The notes: generated from the letters alone by a model not told the origin. A stretch of 64,000 bases of DNA from Carnegiea gigantea (GCA_029747015.1 JAKOGI010000539.1:309501-373500), one strand, 5' to 3'. Shown: positions 11,960 to 24,465, counted from the stretch's first letter. A program made the numbers and translations.

Positions 11960-12690
11960 CAAATTTTCAATTATACGTGATACGTGAATGTCGGGACTTT
12001 AAATACTTTTGGTTGTTGATTCTGTGCACATCTTTTTCTCTTATTAAAGCGCACGCGTGAATACAAACACGCACTTTCTCTCTAGAAAATCGATTTATTC
12101 AATTTATTTTGAAAATCGCTTCTCTAATATCCATTCTTCGCTAATTTTCTTTGATAGGCACTTTCAAAGTAATTAACTCGGGATTTTGGGAGAGTGCGAT
12201 TTGACTGAGAAGAGGGTAATTTCATTTTTTAATCTGGATATAGTTTTTTTATTTGTTTAGATTTTGTTTCGCAATAAATGGTTTGTGATTTTGGTTCATG
12301 CTTTTTGTTTTTATTTTAAGTTTATATTTAGATATCAAGTTGTCCCCTGATAAGTGGTTTGTAATTGATATTGCTATTGTTCCTTAGTGTTTGCCTCTTT
12401 GCAAAACTAAAAGATTTTCTCTGATGAGGATGTATGTTGTCACATGGATTATAACTTCCAAGAGGATGCAGTAATGTGTTGGTAATTTATTTGACTTAAT
12501 TCAAAATGTCATTGCATGATTGGGATGATTGCTTTGATTAATTGTTTATTGTTTTCCTTGATGATTTTTACATGCCTTGGAAACTCGGTTCGGGGAATGT
12601 AATGTAATTGTGCAATATGAGAAATGAACAACCATAAAATTTACTACTATTTTTTGGGTCAGATTTCAAGGTCTTGGAACACTACCATTC
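11960..12690 (+). pseudogene. possible 5' end of a host gene broken by the gypsy insertion
   Basis: This is weakly supported. The stretch resembles a plant promoter and leader (about 12060-12214), then a possible donor GGGTAATTTC, a T-rich intron, and a possible acceptor TTTGGGTCAG at about 12665. The next bases run to the gypsy insertion point at 12690. They continue after the 3' LTR at 26016 in one open frame of about 34 codons (once the duplicated 5 bp is counted once). That frame ends at a GGGTTTG candidate donor next to a truncated LTR. I do not recognise the peptide. Chance openness cannot be excluded. Confidence 0.3.
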
Positions 12691-14235
12691 TGATGGAGGT
12701 CCATCCTCAAGGTCTAATAATGTTTCAATGATCCAGAACAATCAAGAAATCAAGTCCAAAGTCACGGCCATAGGTCACTTGATGGAGAAAACACAAGGTG
12801 ATGCACCCGGGTTCTCATCCAGATTTTCACCCGGTTTTTGTTATCTGATTACACAGGATTAAAGCACGTTTTGGTGCTCGTTTTTTGGGGAATTTTCAAG
12901 CTCAAGATCTTAGCTTTTAAGTCCAATTGGTTTCATATTATTTGGAGTTCAATTGGTTGCTTAAAACAGTTCATCTTTTGGCCTTGTTCGGATTGTACTA
13001 CAAACTGCACGGTTTTGGAATTCTGGTTTGTTCAGGGGGCAAACGAAGTCCAATTGACACGATTCAAGTTGGAGGGTAAACTAGACATCTTGAGGTTTCC
13101 ATCCATGTAAGAAACGTAGCAATTAGTCAGCATTTGATGTGTCAAGCATGCGAGACAAGTTGAGGTAGAAACTGGCTGATTGACACCCGGTTACTTAGCC
13201 TAGTGGTTTTCCTTCTTCAAGGGGTTTGCTTAAGGTGAGTGCCTGCCTACTTGATCATTTTGAGCTGCTTGGTAAGCTACCACCCAGCCACCCATGAGAG
13301 AGACACGTGGAGCAAGGGAAAAGCCTCCATTTTGCAAGCTCTCACACGGCCACTAAAGCATGACATGGCAACCATGCATTCTTCAGCTCTTTTGAGGTGG
13401 CCAGCCGTGTATCCTTACCTTCCTAGCTGGGAAATTGAGTCATTGACATTCCTTAATGCATAGAAAAGAGTTTAGGAAGATAAAATAGTGCTTTGTAACT
13501 TAAACTTTCAGCTTATGTTTGTTTTAGGCTAAACCGTGTATTAAGTAGTCTTAGGCATTCTTAATGACTTTCCTACCTTAGAAGGAAAGCTCTCTCATGT
13601 ATTCTCAAGGCCATATAAAAGCCTTGTATGTTCATTTTAATGAAATAGAGTTGATTATTCAGTTGAGAGCAAAGACTTTGTGTCTTGTGAGTTCCTTAAA
13701 CACTTAACTTGCTTATTCTTAATTGTGGCCGATTAAGGTGGTGATCAAGTGAGTCTTAATCATTGATTAGGTGGTGTATCTGTATCCTAATCAAAGATTA
13801 AGGGCCCTAAGCTAAGTGATTAGTAGTGTATCTTATCTAATCATCTAGCTTAGAACTATCCTAGTTTCATTAAACACACTTGAAGTTCATAAGCTAGCTC
13901 TTGGTTTCTCTCCTCTCAAACCATGAGTTCCTTCATTGATCTTCTAGTGTTCTGAATCCTACTTTTATTCCTCACTTCCCTTACTCCTTTGTTTACTCAT
14001 CTCCACACAAAATCAAGGCCAAAACAAAGCTGATTGCATCAGACTTCCATTAGATCTCAAAGCCATCTCAAACCGTAAAGGAAGCACTTTTTGGGCAAGC
14101 TAGGCAGCAAGTTGGCACGGTCACCCCGTGCCATCAAGCACGACCGTGCCTCCCTGGCCGTGAGTGTTTACTTGTTTTCTAGTATCCTTGATGTGAGTTA
14201 ACTTGGGTTGCTTCATTCCCTTGAGACTTACATCA
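12691..14235 (+). repeat. 5' LTR of the CRM-like gypsy element
   Basis: Starts TGATGGAGGTCC and ends CTTACATCA. It holds a TATA motif at 13613 and a GGCACGG...CCGTGCC hairpin at 14114-14132. The small open frames at 12674-13463 lie in the LTR and are not genes. Confidence 0.95.
13611..13660 (+). promoter_or_regulatory. LTR core promoter (TATA box) of the CRM-like element
   Basis: CCATATAAAAGCC with the TATA motif at 13613-13620 is conserved in the 3' LTR at 25388-25395. Transcription would be expected to start about 25-35 bp downstream, defining the U3/R border. This is inferred from motif and position. Confidence 0.55.
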
Positions 14236-14239
14236 ATTT

Positions 14240-14250
14240 TGGTATCAGAG
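14240..14250 (+). other. primer binding site (initiator Met tRNA type)
   Basis: TGGTATCAGAG starts 4 bp after the LTR end. It is the usual 3'-end complement of plant initiator methionine tRNA in Ty3/gypsy elements. Confidence 0.85.
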
Positions 14251-17200
14251 TAAGTTCAGATCCTTACCTGAACCCCACGCTATTCCCAGCCTATCTCTGA
14301 AATCAGTTCAAACTCAGTCAAGCACAAACCGTTCATTCCTGCGATCACCATGAGTACTAGCATGTCTGTGGAAGAAAAGCTCGAGGTTCTTTCCAAGCAA
14401 ATGCAATAAATGAGTGTGAGTAATCAAGCACTCAAAGCACAAAATGAGTACTTGAGGAAACAGCTTGGAAATTACATGAAACAAAAGCAAAAGCTTCAAG
14501 AATCACCAAGCATTCGAATTGGGACGGATTATGGTCATGAAGAGGAAGCTAGCAATGCATTATCATTCTCTAAAGAGGATGTACCCTTCGAAAGAACACA
14601 AAGAAGAACACGGCTTACTTTCAACTCTAATGAATTCAAGGTTGAAATTCCTGAGTTTGAGGGTAAGCTAGATCCTGATGAGTTCATTGAATGGTTACAA
14701 ACAGTGGAACGTATCTTTGAGTTTAAGGAGATTCCGGAGGATAAGAAAGTCAAGATAGTTGCTCTTAGACTAAGGAAATATGCCTCCTTATGGTGGACAA
14801 ACCTTAATGCTAAGAGAACTAGGGAGAGGAAGAGTAAGATTGCCACTTGGGACAAGATGAAAGCCAAGATGAAGGCACGGTTTTTGTCTTCCATGTATGT
14901 CCAAGATCAATACATGCTCTTTCACCATCTGAATCAAGGCAAAATGAGTGTTGAAGAATATACACGTGAGTTTGAGAAACTCATGATCAAATGTGACATT
15001 CATGAGCCTGAAGAGCAGACCATGGTTCATTACCTAGGAGGGCTTGATCCTAGGATAGCCAACGTGGTTGAATTGCAAGCTTACACCACCTTTGACGAAG
15101 TGTGTGTCCTAGCACATAAGGTGGAGCAACAAAGAAAGTCTAGGATGAATGTTCGTGATTCATTCAAGCCCTATTCTGCACCAAACTGTTGGCAACCCTT
15201 TAACAAGGGGAGTACCACACCTCAGCCTAAATCATCTACCCCTTTCCCATCTAATCCACAAAAGAACCAAGTTCCTCAAAGGCCACTACCGAATCCCCCA
15301 CGTCCTAATCTATACCCCATAAGCCAAAAAAGATGTTATAAGTGCCAAGGCCTAGGACATATTGCTTCTGATTGTCCTAGTCGAAAGGTAGAGTGGGAAG
15401 CCATAGAAGGAGAATTTACCGAGGAGAGAGAGGTGGAAAAGGAGGAGAAAGCTGAGGAGGATCATGAGGATGATCAGGAGGAGTTTGTGGAAAATGCAGA
15501 TGAAGGTGAGATGCTAGTAATTCGAAGGGTATTGAGCAATCAACGAGTTGCTAAGGATGAACAACGTGAGAACATCTTTCACTCACGGTGTACAGTCCAA
15601 GGCAAAGTGTGCTCGTTAATCATCGATGGAGGAAGCTGTGCCAACGTTGTTTCATTGAGTATGATTGAAAAATTGAGCCTTCAGACCACGGCACACCCAC
15701 ACCCATACAATATTCAATGGTTAAATCAAGGCAAGGGATTACAAGTTAACTCTCGTTATTTGATTTCATTCTCTCTTGGTAAGAACTACCAAGATGAACT
15801 TTGGTGTGATGTTATCCCCATGGATGCTTGCCATATTCTGTTAGGACGACCATGGATGTATGACAGGAAGGTTATACATAATGGTTACCTTAATACTTAT
15901 TCTTTTACCAAAGATGGCAAGAAGATTATCCTGAATCCTATATCACCATCTGAACTCCACAAAATGAAACCACAAAAAAGCCAAAATCAATCTGACTTGC
16001 TTTTGACATGTGTTGAGCCACTTTTAAAGGCTTCTCAATATGAGTTCAAGGCCTTGAAAGAGTGGATATTGCAAGTACAAGATGAGCCAGAAACACCACT
16101 TCCATCCCATCCCATAGCCAAGGTCATATTGAATCAGTTCAGTCACCTATTTCCAGATGAGATACCTTCGAGTTTACCCCCAAAGCGTGACATTCAACAT
16201 CATATTGACCTTATCCCAGGATCCATTCTACCTAATAAACCAGCCTACAGGACAAATCCCAAAGAAACTCAAGAGATTCAACGTCAAGTTGAAAAACTGA
16301 TATTCAAGGGATTGGTACGAGAATCCTTAAGCCCGTGTGCTGTTCCTGCTCTTTTGGTCCCGAAGAAGGATGGTAGTATGAGGATGTGTATTGATAGTAG
16401 GGCCATAAATAAAATTACTATCAAGTATAGGTACCCTATACCTAGGCTTGAAGATATGTTGGATGAGTTACATGGCTCTAAGGTGTTTAGTAAGATTGAT
16501 TTGAGGAGTGGTTATTATCAGATTCGTATTAGGGAGGGCGATGAGTGGAAAACTGCTTTCAAGACTAAGGGCAGATTATATGAGTGGTTAGTCATGCCTT
16601 TCGGTCTTTCCAATGCCCCTAGTACGTTTATGAGATTGATGAATCAAGTATTTCGGTCATATTTGGGCAAGTTTGTGGTCGTTTACTTCGATGATATTTT
16701 GGTGTTTAGCAAGAATGAGCAAGGGCATCAAGATCACTTAACTCAGGTGATGCTCGTTCTTGAAAAGGAGAAATTGTTTGGAAACCTAAAGAAGTGTACC
16801 TTCTTTACCCATGAAGTTACCTTCTTAGGTTACATTGTATTAAGAGATGGAATTAAGGCAGATGAAAGCAAGATTGAGGCTATTCGGACTTGGCCTATTC
16901 CTAAGAGTATTCATGATGTTCGAAGCTTTCATGGCTTGGTTTCTTTCTATAGAAGATTCATACGTAATTTCAGCACTATTCTAGCTCCTATGACTGAAGT
17001 TCTTAAGGGTTCCTCGTTCACTTGGAATCCTAAAGCCCAAGCAGCCTTTGAAGAAGTGAAAGAGAGGCTAACTCAAGCACCGGTTTTAGCTCTACCGTGT
17101 TTTGAGAAAGTCTTTGAAGTTGAGTGCAATGCTTCTGGAGTTGGTATTGGAGGAATTCTTACTCAAGAAGGATGCCCTTTGGCCTTCTTCAGTGAGAAGT

Positions 17201-18639
17201 TATGTGATACCAGAAAGAGATATTCAACTTATGACAAGGAGTTCTACGCCATCGTTCGATGCCTAGAACATTGGAACCATTATTTGATTGCCAGTGAGTT
17301 TATTCTGCACTCAGATCACGAGGCTTTGAAGTATATTCAAGGCCAACATAAGTTAAACTCGCGCCATGCTAAATGGGTTGAGTTCCTGCAATCCTTTCAC
17401 TTTACTATCAAGCATAAGTCCGGCAAGTTGAATCAAGGCGCCGATGCCCTTTCTCGGCGTTATCTATTGATGTTCCAGTTAGATGCTTGTATCCTTGGAT
17501 TTGAGCATCTAAAGGCTTTATACCAGGATGATGAAGATTTTGGGCTGTTATACTCGGAGTGTGCTAAACATCCCAAAGGGGATTTCTTAATTCAAGAAGA
17601 GTTTCTCTTTAAAGGTGCTTGGTTATGTGTCCCCAAATGCAGCACACGTGAGTTGTTGATTCAAGAAGTCCATGCTGGATCTTTAGCTGGTCATTTTGGT
17701 GAAGACAAGACCCTAATCATGCTTAGGGAACATTATTATTGGCCAAGCATGGAGAAAGACGTTCAAGACATCATTAGAAGGTGCAGTACGTGTCAGATAG
17801 CGAAGAGTCATTCGCTCCCCCAGGGGTTGTACACGCCACTTCCTATTCCTACGATGCCATGGGTAGACATTAGTATGGATTTCATACTTGGTTTACCAAG
17901 GACACAAAGGAATAAAGATTCTATCTTTGTGGTTGTGGATCGATTTTCAAAGATGGCTCATTTTATTCTCTGCAACAAGACTAATGATGCTACTTATGTC
18001 GCTGAGCTCTATTTCAAAGAGGTGATGAGATTACATGGAATTCCTCGTTCCATCGTCTCAGATCGAGATACCAAGTTCTTAAGTCACTTTTGGATTACTT
18101 TGTGGAAGAAGTTGGGTACCAAACTCAAATACAGTACCACTTGTCATCCACAAACAGACGGGCAAACAGAGGTCACCAATCGAACCCTTGGTACTTTCTT
18201 AAGGGTTTTGATTAAAAATCAAGCTAAAGCATGGGATCTGCTACTTCCACACGCTGAGTTTGCATACAACAAGACTCCAAGCAAGGCTACTGGTCTATCA
18301 CCCTTTAAGGTGGTCTATGGGACTGATCCTCTAAGTCCACTTGATCTTATTCCTCGACCGTTAGATCAAAAACCAAGTGCGGATGCCGCAGCTAGAGTGG
18401 GAGAAATCCAGAAGTTGCATAAGTTAGTAAAGGCCAAGATCGAGAAAACTACACTCTCATACACGGCCCAAGCTAACAAGCATAAAAGAGAGAAACTTTT
18501 TAAGCCAGGTGATTTGATCTGGATACATCTACGCAAAGAACGTTTTCCTTCCAAAAGGAAAACTAAGCTGATGCCACGAGCAGATGGTCCATTCGAGATT
18601 TTGAAAAAGATTAATGATAATGCTTACAATGTGGAGTTA

Positions 18640-18644
18640 CCAAG
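18640..18644 (+). repeat. target-site duplication (left) of the nested solo-gag element
   Basis: CCAAG at 18640-18644 is repeated at 24356-24360, directly outside the two LTRs of the nested element. Confidence 0.93.
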
Positions 18645-19994
18645 TGTTGCAAGAAAAACAGAGTTTTAATATTTATAAACCCCAAGTGCAAGGTGTATCG
18701 TTGAGTACTTGGGGTGTCGTCCGCAGGGAATTGTATTTTCAACTATCAGAGTTTACTAGAGCGTCTCAATCTAGGCGTGATCAACAGTGAAGGAGGGGAA
18801 CTAAACTACGCTACAAATACAGAAACAAGCGACTTGAAATTGTGATTTTACCAATTAGTGAACCAACTAATCAATACGAGTCCTAACCCACCCAAACTAC
18901 GCTATGAACAAGAGATGGTCGGTTGCACCATCAAAGACCACCCAAGCCCTCTCTCAAGGGTCATGAGCTAGTCTAATTCGTGTAACCACCTACTTTCGTG
19001 GGGTTAGTCGAATTAGACCACAAAACTAGCAACCCCGGACCTAGCTCGATTCGGATACTACTTTCGTGTCCCGAACTCGGCCTATTCCCTCTCCCACACT
19101 AGCAAATTGACCTCACCTCTCAGCATAAGTCAATTGCCCAAAAATATGGATGAAAACCCTCTCAGGCATTTCATCGAACACTTGGCGGGCGTGAAGGAAA
19201 ACTCTAAGTTCTAGGCATAGATTGGGTATGGTTAGGCCAAATACAAGATTAATTAGCCATCAAGAGGCTAATCACAATCCAAGCCAACAAAATCTACCAA
19301 CAAAACATGAAAAACGCATGAAAACCTAAACTAACCAACAAGAACATAAACTTGAAGAACAAAACGAAGGGAATGAAATAAAGCGAATTTAAACAAGTAA
19401 ACAACATAAATTAACAATGAAATTAAACATATAAATCAACAAAACCAATACAAGAATCAAAATCAACAAAACATAATTAACAAGAACATAAAAACTAGAG
19501 AGATAAAAGAGAAGAAAACTTAGTCTTGAATTGATGAAGAACTTGAAATCCAAAGGTTGAATCCAATGTTACAATCTTCAATCCTAAACTAATCTCCCTT
19601 CTTAACTAAAATCTAACCTAAACTAATCCTACAAAATCGCCAGAGCAAAGACCCCCAACGACCGAACGAACTCGCTCGCGAAGACGCCCGAACGAAGCTT
19701 AAATAGAAAAACCGAGGCCCGACGAACTGGGGGGTGGCACGGCCACACTGTGCCACATTGCTGGCACGGTGGCCGTCTCCCCCGGTTTTGCCCCACTTTG
19801 CCGATTTTCGTCGGTTTTCGCTGTTTTTCGTCGTTTTGTCCCATCTTCGTCCCTTTCCGCGACGCTTGTTTGATTTGGAGTTGTTTCCTACAAAAACATA
19901 AATAAAATAAGGTAAAACCCCAAAGATTAAGTTATTATACGAGCTAAAAGTGGGTGAAAGAGGCACGTAAAATAGGTAAATTTACCGTTCAACA
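18645..19994 (-). repeat. 3' LTR (minus sense) of the nested solo-gag element
   Basis: Nearly identical to 23005-24355. It contains GGCACGG/CCGTGCC palindromes near 19736-19775 and a minus-strand TATTTAA box near 19700. The antisense open frames at about 19613-19966 lie in the LTR and are not genes. Confidence 0.94.
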
Positions 19995-20009
19995 CACCCC
20001 CACACCTAT
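19995..20009 (-). other. polypurine tract of the nested solo-gag element
   Basis: On the minus strand it reads ATAGGTGTGGGGGTG, directly before the LTR start TGTTG. This is the expected plus-strand primer. Confidence 0.75.
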
Positions 20010-21561
20010 CTTTTGCTCGTCCTCGAGTAAAATAAAAGAAAACTAGAGTAAACAACTAACTCACTTTCGTAGGAATCACAGTTGCATTTAGCATATGCAA
20101 CAAGCCCTTTAAACCCCTTGGTTACCCCAAGTGGACGAGTAAGGTCTCGTAAGGGTTTGCAGAAGATATACCCACAAAATCTCAAAAAGGAAAAACAAAG
20201 AAAAGAGAAACAAAAGTCGAAAAATAAAAGTAGCAAAACACAATATATACATGGGGATAAACTGTACACAATCGAATCAACCAAAACCACCTAATAGCTC
20301 AAATATCAGTCTGTACACAGGCATTATATGCATTTCAGGACACATCATCCCAAAGAATGGCATCCAGACATCAGCTTTTCACCCCACGACGCATGAGAAC
20401 ATTGAATCCATCCTGGTGCCTAGTGTGCAAGTGTATCATCACCCTGAAACTAAGCCTACCAAAACCAAACTCAATCCCACGCAATTGACACAAGCTACCT
20501 TTTTGATTGGCTAGCATAGAAAGCAGGCTTCCCCAGTAGCAGTATTGCCTCAAAGGGTAACACCCAGTAGCGCATGCCTCAAAGGGGTACTTGTCATTTC
20601 CAACTCTTTTCTTCCCCACTTTCTTTTCTTTCCATTATTATTTTTTTTCAATACAAACTCATGTCACGCCTCAAAGGGATACACCCAGTAGCGCTTGAAT
20701 TTGTTTGTTTTTGCTTTTGTTTTGGAAAAAGAAAGGGGGGTGCCAGCACATATAAAGGGAACTGTGCAGTAGACAATGGGAGAGTCGATCGTGGAAGACT
20801 AAGAATTCAGGATGATGACAATACATGAATTCAGGACTGGATTGCAAAATTACGATGGACTGTTGGGGTTAGAACTGAGGTCTAAAACGACAGATTGGGG
20901 ATGAATATCTATCATACATGTTATACTTGTATACGAGCTAACAGTCAAGGTATCAGGGATCAAGGCTGATCAAAATAGTACAAAACTCCCCTAAATGCAA
21001 AAAGAAAAGAAAAATTTGTACAAAAAGGAGAAAAAATGAAAAAGTTATACAAAAATGAAAAATTTTCACAAAAAAAATAAAAAGAAAAGGGGAGATGACC
21101 CCACCCCCACACCTAAATCTCACAATGTCCTCATTGGGAGCCGTGAGTCATCACCAACACACAAAAATAAAGAAAAACAAAATCAAACACAAGAAAAACA
21201 AAAATCGACAAAAATATACACAAGCTAATACACTCTCCCAAAAAATACAATTCTCACCCAAAACAACAACACGATCACACATAAATACAAACTAACACCA
21301 CCAAAAATAAATATAGACCAATCCAATAATACCACCAATCACAACACAATAAAAATCTACAAAGACACAAAAATGGTGATCATAGCCAATAACGGCTCAA
21401 CAACATCCAAATTTCACCACAAGATGATCACCAACTAAAAACACAATCCTAATATTCACAACTAAACAAAAACAAAAAGGGAAGAAAAGAAAAATAAAAA
21501 GAAGGGGGGGAAGAGAAGAGTGAGAACGAATATACCAGGTCGGGTACGGAATGTACCCAAA
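20010..21561 (-). other. non-coding 3' interior of the nested solo-gag element
   Basis: About 1.5 kb between the gag stop and the polypurine tract. It has A-rich low-complexity stretches at 21000-21500 and a short direct repeat (GCCTCAAAGGG... variants) at about 20540-20690. The open frames are short and I see no protein motif. Confidence 0.6.
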
Positions 21562-22869
21562 CTACACCTCGCTAGGACGAGGTTGGGGAAGCGCGAGGAG
21601 CATCAGCCACTCCTCGGCGGCGTTCAGGACTCGCATCGCCAACTCAGATGCTGTCAACGCTCGTAGAAGTTTATCAAACACCTGAGCCTGCAACTCAGAT
21701 GAGTGTAAGTAAGAGCACTTAAACAGGAATGCAGAAATAATAGTAAGTGCTCTCCTAAATTTATCAAATGCTTTAGAAAAATCAGTAGAATGATTGAATT
21801 CAATAGGAAAGATGATTTTTCCAGGCATGTCCTCTAGGTATAGACTATAAGGGTCAAGGGAGGGGTCATACCCTCTAAAGGCACCTAGGGACTCCATACA
21901 GTCTATCTCATTCCCCTCAAGCATATCATGACATGCAACGAGTGATAAATTATGGTACTCAGGGGAAGAGGAGGGTAGTGAACATGAAGAAGCATGAGAA
22001 ATATCAAGGGGGTTGAGGGATACATGGTCAGTAAGATCAGGACTAGATGAAACTACAGCCACAGCATCCACACAGGACTCCCCCTCGAGAATCTTGTCAA
22101 GATCCTGCACCTCACTACAAGTACCGTCTGACTCAAGACAGAAATCATCCCCATCGACCCTAGCACCAACACAAAATGTCGCACCTACCCCGAACTCCGT
22201 CGACTGAGCTAAAGGGAAAGGTGGATCAGGATAGGTCAAAGTGTTGTCCTTAAATGTGCTAGGTAGGGATGGAGCAACAAGAGGTAGAGTAGGTAAGGGA
22301 GGGTCGAGCACATCCTCTAGTCCGGACTCTAGAGGAGGAAAAGACGCACCATCATCACACAGATTGACATCAAGTCTAGGAGCACTAGAACTAGGGTCAA
22401 TCTTGGGTGATATGTCATACTCCCTCGATTTATTAACAAACTCAGCAAACTCAACTTGTTGCTTGTTCATGGCCTCTATCATACTAGAAATTCTAGCAAA
22501 ACCATCAGCAGAAATACGATAGGGACAAGAAACACTATCATGGTCAGAACGATGGCAGATCTCACATGCAAGAGGTGTATAATTAGGAATGCAGGGGGAT
22601 GGGATGGATGAAGTAAATTGACTAGTCTCAAATTCATAAGTATCCCTAGCCAACCACTCAAGTAATTCCCAAGCTTCATCAACGTTTCGAGCACAGAAAT
22701 CCCAATGCCCCAAAAGAGCACGGGTCTCACAAGTCACGCCCTCATAGACCATGTTCAAAATTTCCCACTTCTCGAAGCAATAACCACAATGAGCAAGAAA
22801 AGCATGTAATCTATCATAGTATTGCCAAAACAATTCATGCTCATGTTGAGGGAAGTGGAAAGGAGACAT
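21562..22869 (-). CDS. solo Gag-like protein of the nested element
   Basis: The first ATG after the primer site is at 22869 and gives 435 residues to the stop at 21562. A longer reading to 22998 would need a TTG start inside the primer site and is rejected. Residues about 5-80 resemble the retrotransposon Gag fold (ELFWQYYDRL, DEAWELLEWLA). A CCHC knuckle follows at Cys102-Cys105-His110-Cys115. The middle is acidic and Ser/Pro-rich. Residues about 330-435 form a separate module (YDPSLDPYS, FDKLLRALTASEL) that recurs in the decayed relative at 52958-54048. No enzymatic domain is present. The likely role is to package the element RNA. The function of the C-terminal module is unknown to me. Confidence 0.8.
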   Translation of the reverse strand: MSPFHFPQHEHELFWQYYDRLHAFLAHCGYCFEKWEILNMVYEGVTCETRALLGHWDFCARNVDEAWELLEWLARDTYEFETSQFTSSIPSPCIPNYTPLACEICHRSDHDSVSCPYRISADGFARISSMIEAMNKQQVEFAEFVNKSREYDISPKIDPSSSAPRLDVNLCDDGASFPPLESGLEDVLDPPLPTLPLVAPSLPSTFKDNTLTYPDPPFPLAQSTEFGVGATFCVGARVDGDDFCLESDGTCSEVQDLDKILEGESCVDAVAVVSSSPDLTDHVSLNPLDISHASSCSLPSSSPEYHNLSLVACHDMLEGNEIDCMESLGAFRGYDPSLDPYSLYLEDMPGKIIFPIEFNHSTDFSKAFDKFRRALTIISAFLFKCSYLHSSELQAQVFDKLLRALTASELAMRVLNAAEEWLMLLALPQPRPSEV

Positions 22870-22980
22870 ATTTTCTTTTTTTTTTTTTGAAATTTTTATT
22901 TTTTTTTTTGATTTTTTTGGATTTTCACAAGGCCTAGTCTCGAATGTTGAAGTAAACCCCAATATTGAAAAACGCCAATT

Positions 22981-22997
22981 CACCGGCAACGGCGCCA
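22981..22997 (-). other. primer binding site (Asp-tRNA type) of the nested element
   Basis: On the minus strand TGGCGCCGTTGCCGG follows the LTR end after a short AGTTTT spacer. This is the primer sequence used by Athila/Tat-type plant elements. Confidence 0.85.
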
Positions 22998-23004
22998 AAA
23001 AACT

Positions 23005-24355
23005 TGTTGCAAGAAAAACAGAGTTTTAATATTTATAAACCCCAAGTGCAAGGTGTATCGTTGAGTACTTGGGGTGTCGTCCGCAGGGAATTGTGTTTTC
23101 AACTACCAGAGTTTACTAGAGCGTCTCAATCTAGGCGTGATCAACGGTGAAGGAGGGGAACTAAACTACGCTACAAATACAGAAACAAGCGACTTGGAAT
23201 TGTGATTTTACCAATTAGTGAACCAACTAATCAATATGAGTCCTAACCCACCCAAACTACGCTATGAACAAGAGATGGTCGGTTGCACCATCAAAGACCA
23301 CCCAAGCCCTCTCTCAAGGGTCATGAGCTAGTCTAATTCGTGTAACCACCTACTTTCGTGGGGTTAGTCGAATTAGACCACAAAACTAGCAACCCCGGAC
23401 CTAGCTCGATTCGGATACTACTTTCGTGTCCCGAACTCGGCCATTCCCTCTCCCACACTAGCAAATTGACCTCACCTCTCAGCATAAGTCAATCGCCCAA
23501 AAATATGGATGAAAACCCTCTCAGGCATTTCATCGAACACTTGGCGGGCGTGAAGGAAAACTCTAAGTTCTAGGCATAGATTGGGTATGGTTAGGCCAAA
23601 TACAAGATTAATTAGCCATCAAGAGGCTAATCACAATCCAAGCCAACAAAATCTACCAACAAAACATGAAAAACGCATGAAAACCTAAACTAACCAACAA
23701 GAACATAAACTTGAAGAACAAAACGAAGGGAATGAAATAAAGCGAATTTAAACAAGTAAACAACATAAATTAACAATGAAATTAAACATATAAATCATCC
23801 AAAACCAATACAAGAATCAAAATCAACAAAACATAATTAACAAGAACATAAAAACTAGAGAGATAAAAGAGAAGAAAACTTAGTCTTGAATTGATGAAGA
23901 ATTTGAAATCCAAAGGTTGAATCCAATGTTACAATCTTCAATCCTAAACTAATCTCCCTTCTTAACTAAAATCTAACCTAAACTAATCCTACAAAATCGC
24001 TAGAGCAAAGACCCCCAACGACCGAACGAACTCGCTCGCGAAGACGCCCGAACGAAGCTTAAATAGAAAAACCGAGGCCCGACGAACTGGGGGGGTGGCA
24101 CGGCCACACCGTGCCACATTGCTGGCACGGTGGCCGTCTCCCCCGGTTTTGCCCCACTTTGCCGATTTTCGTCGGTTTTCGCTGTTTTTCGTCGTTTTGT
24201 CCCATCTTCGTCCCTTTCTGCGACGCTTGTTTGATTTGGAGTTGTTTCCTACAAAAACATAAATAAAACAAGATAAAACCCCAAAGATTAAGTTATTATA
24301 CGAGCTAAAAGTGGGTGAAAGAGGCACGTAAAATAGGTAAATTTACCGTTCAACA
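23005..24355 (-). repeat. 5' LTR (minus sense) of the nested solo-gag element
   Basis: Begins TGTTGCAAG in plus coordinates and ends CCGTTCAACA, followed by the CCAAG duplication at 24356-24360. It differs from the left copy by a few single-base changes and small indels. Confidence 0.94.
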
Positions 24356-24451
24356 CCAAGAGATTATGGAGTATCAGCTACGTTTAACATTGCTGATTTA
24401 AGCCCTTATGAAGCAGATGGCTACCTTTCTGATTTGAGGATCAAATCTTCC

Positions 24452-24465
24452 CAACAAGGGGAGAA
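24452..24465 (+). other. polypurine tract of the CRM-like element
   Basis: CAACAAGGGGAGAA lies immediately before the 3' LTR start TGATGG. It is also inside the pol reading frame. Confidence 0.8.

Larger units (their letters stand above)
18645..24355 (-). mobile_element. nested non-autonomous LTR element with solo gag (TR-GAG/LARD type)
   Basis: LTRs of 1350 and 1351 bp (18645-19994 and 23005-24355) begin TGTTG and end CAACA, with CCAAG duplicated outside. The primer site lies by the right-hand LTR and the polypurine tract by the left-hand one, so the element reads on the minus strand. The 3-kb interior holds one Gag-like frame and no protease, reverse transcriptase or integrase. The LTRs differ at about 15 positions by eye (about 1%), so it is younger than the host element, as nesting requires. 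It must rely on enzymes from another element, probably of the Athila/Tat lineage given its primer site. Confidence 0.94.

Noticed and set aside
13239..13463. 74-codon frame repeated at 25014-25238
   Set aside because: Both copies are in the LTR pair, so duplication explains the conservation.
22013..22522. Plus-strand frames over the solo-gag region
   Set aside because: Antisense to the Gag-like protein, which has a recognisable fold and knuckle on the minus strand.
22870..22998. N-terminal extension of the Gag-like protein
   Set aside because: Needs a TTG start inside the tRNA primer site. The first ATG is at 22869.
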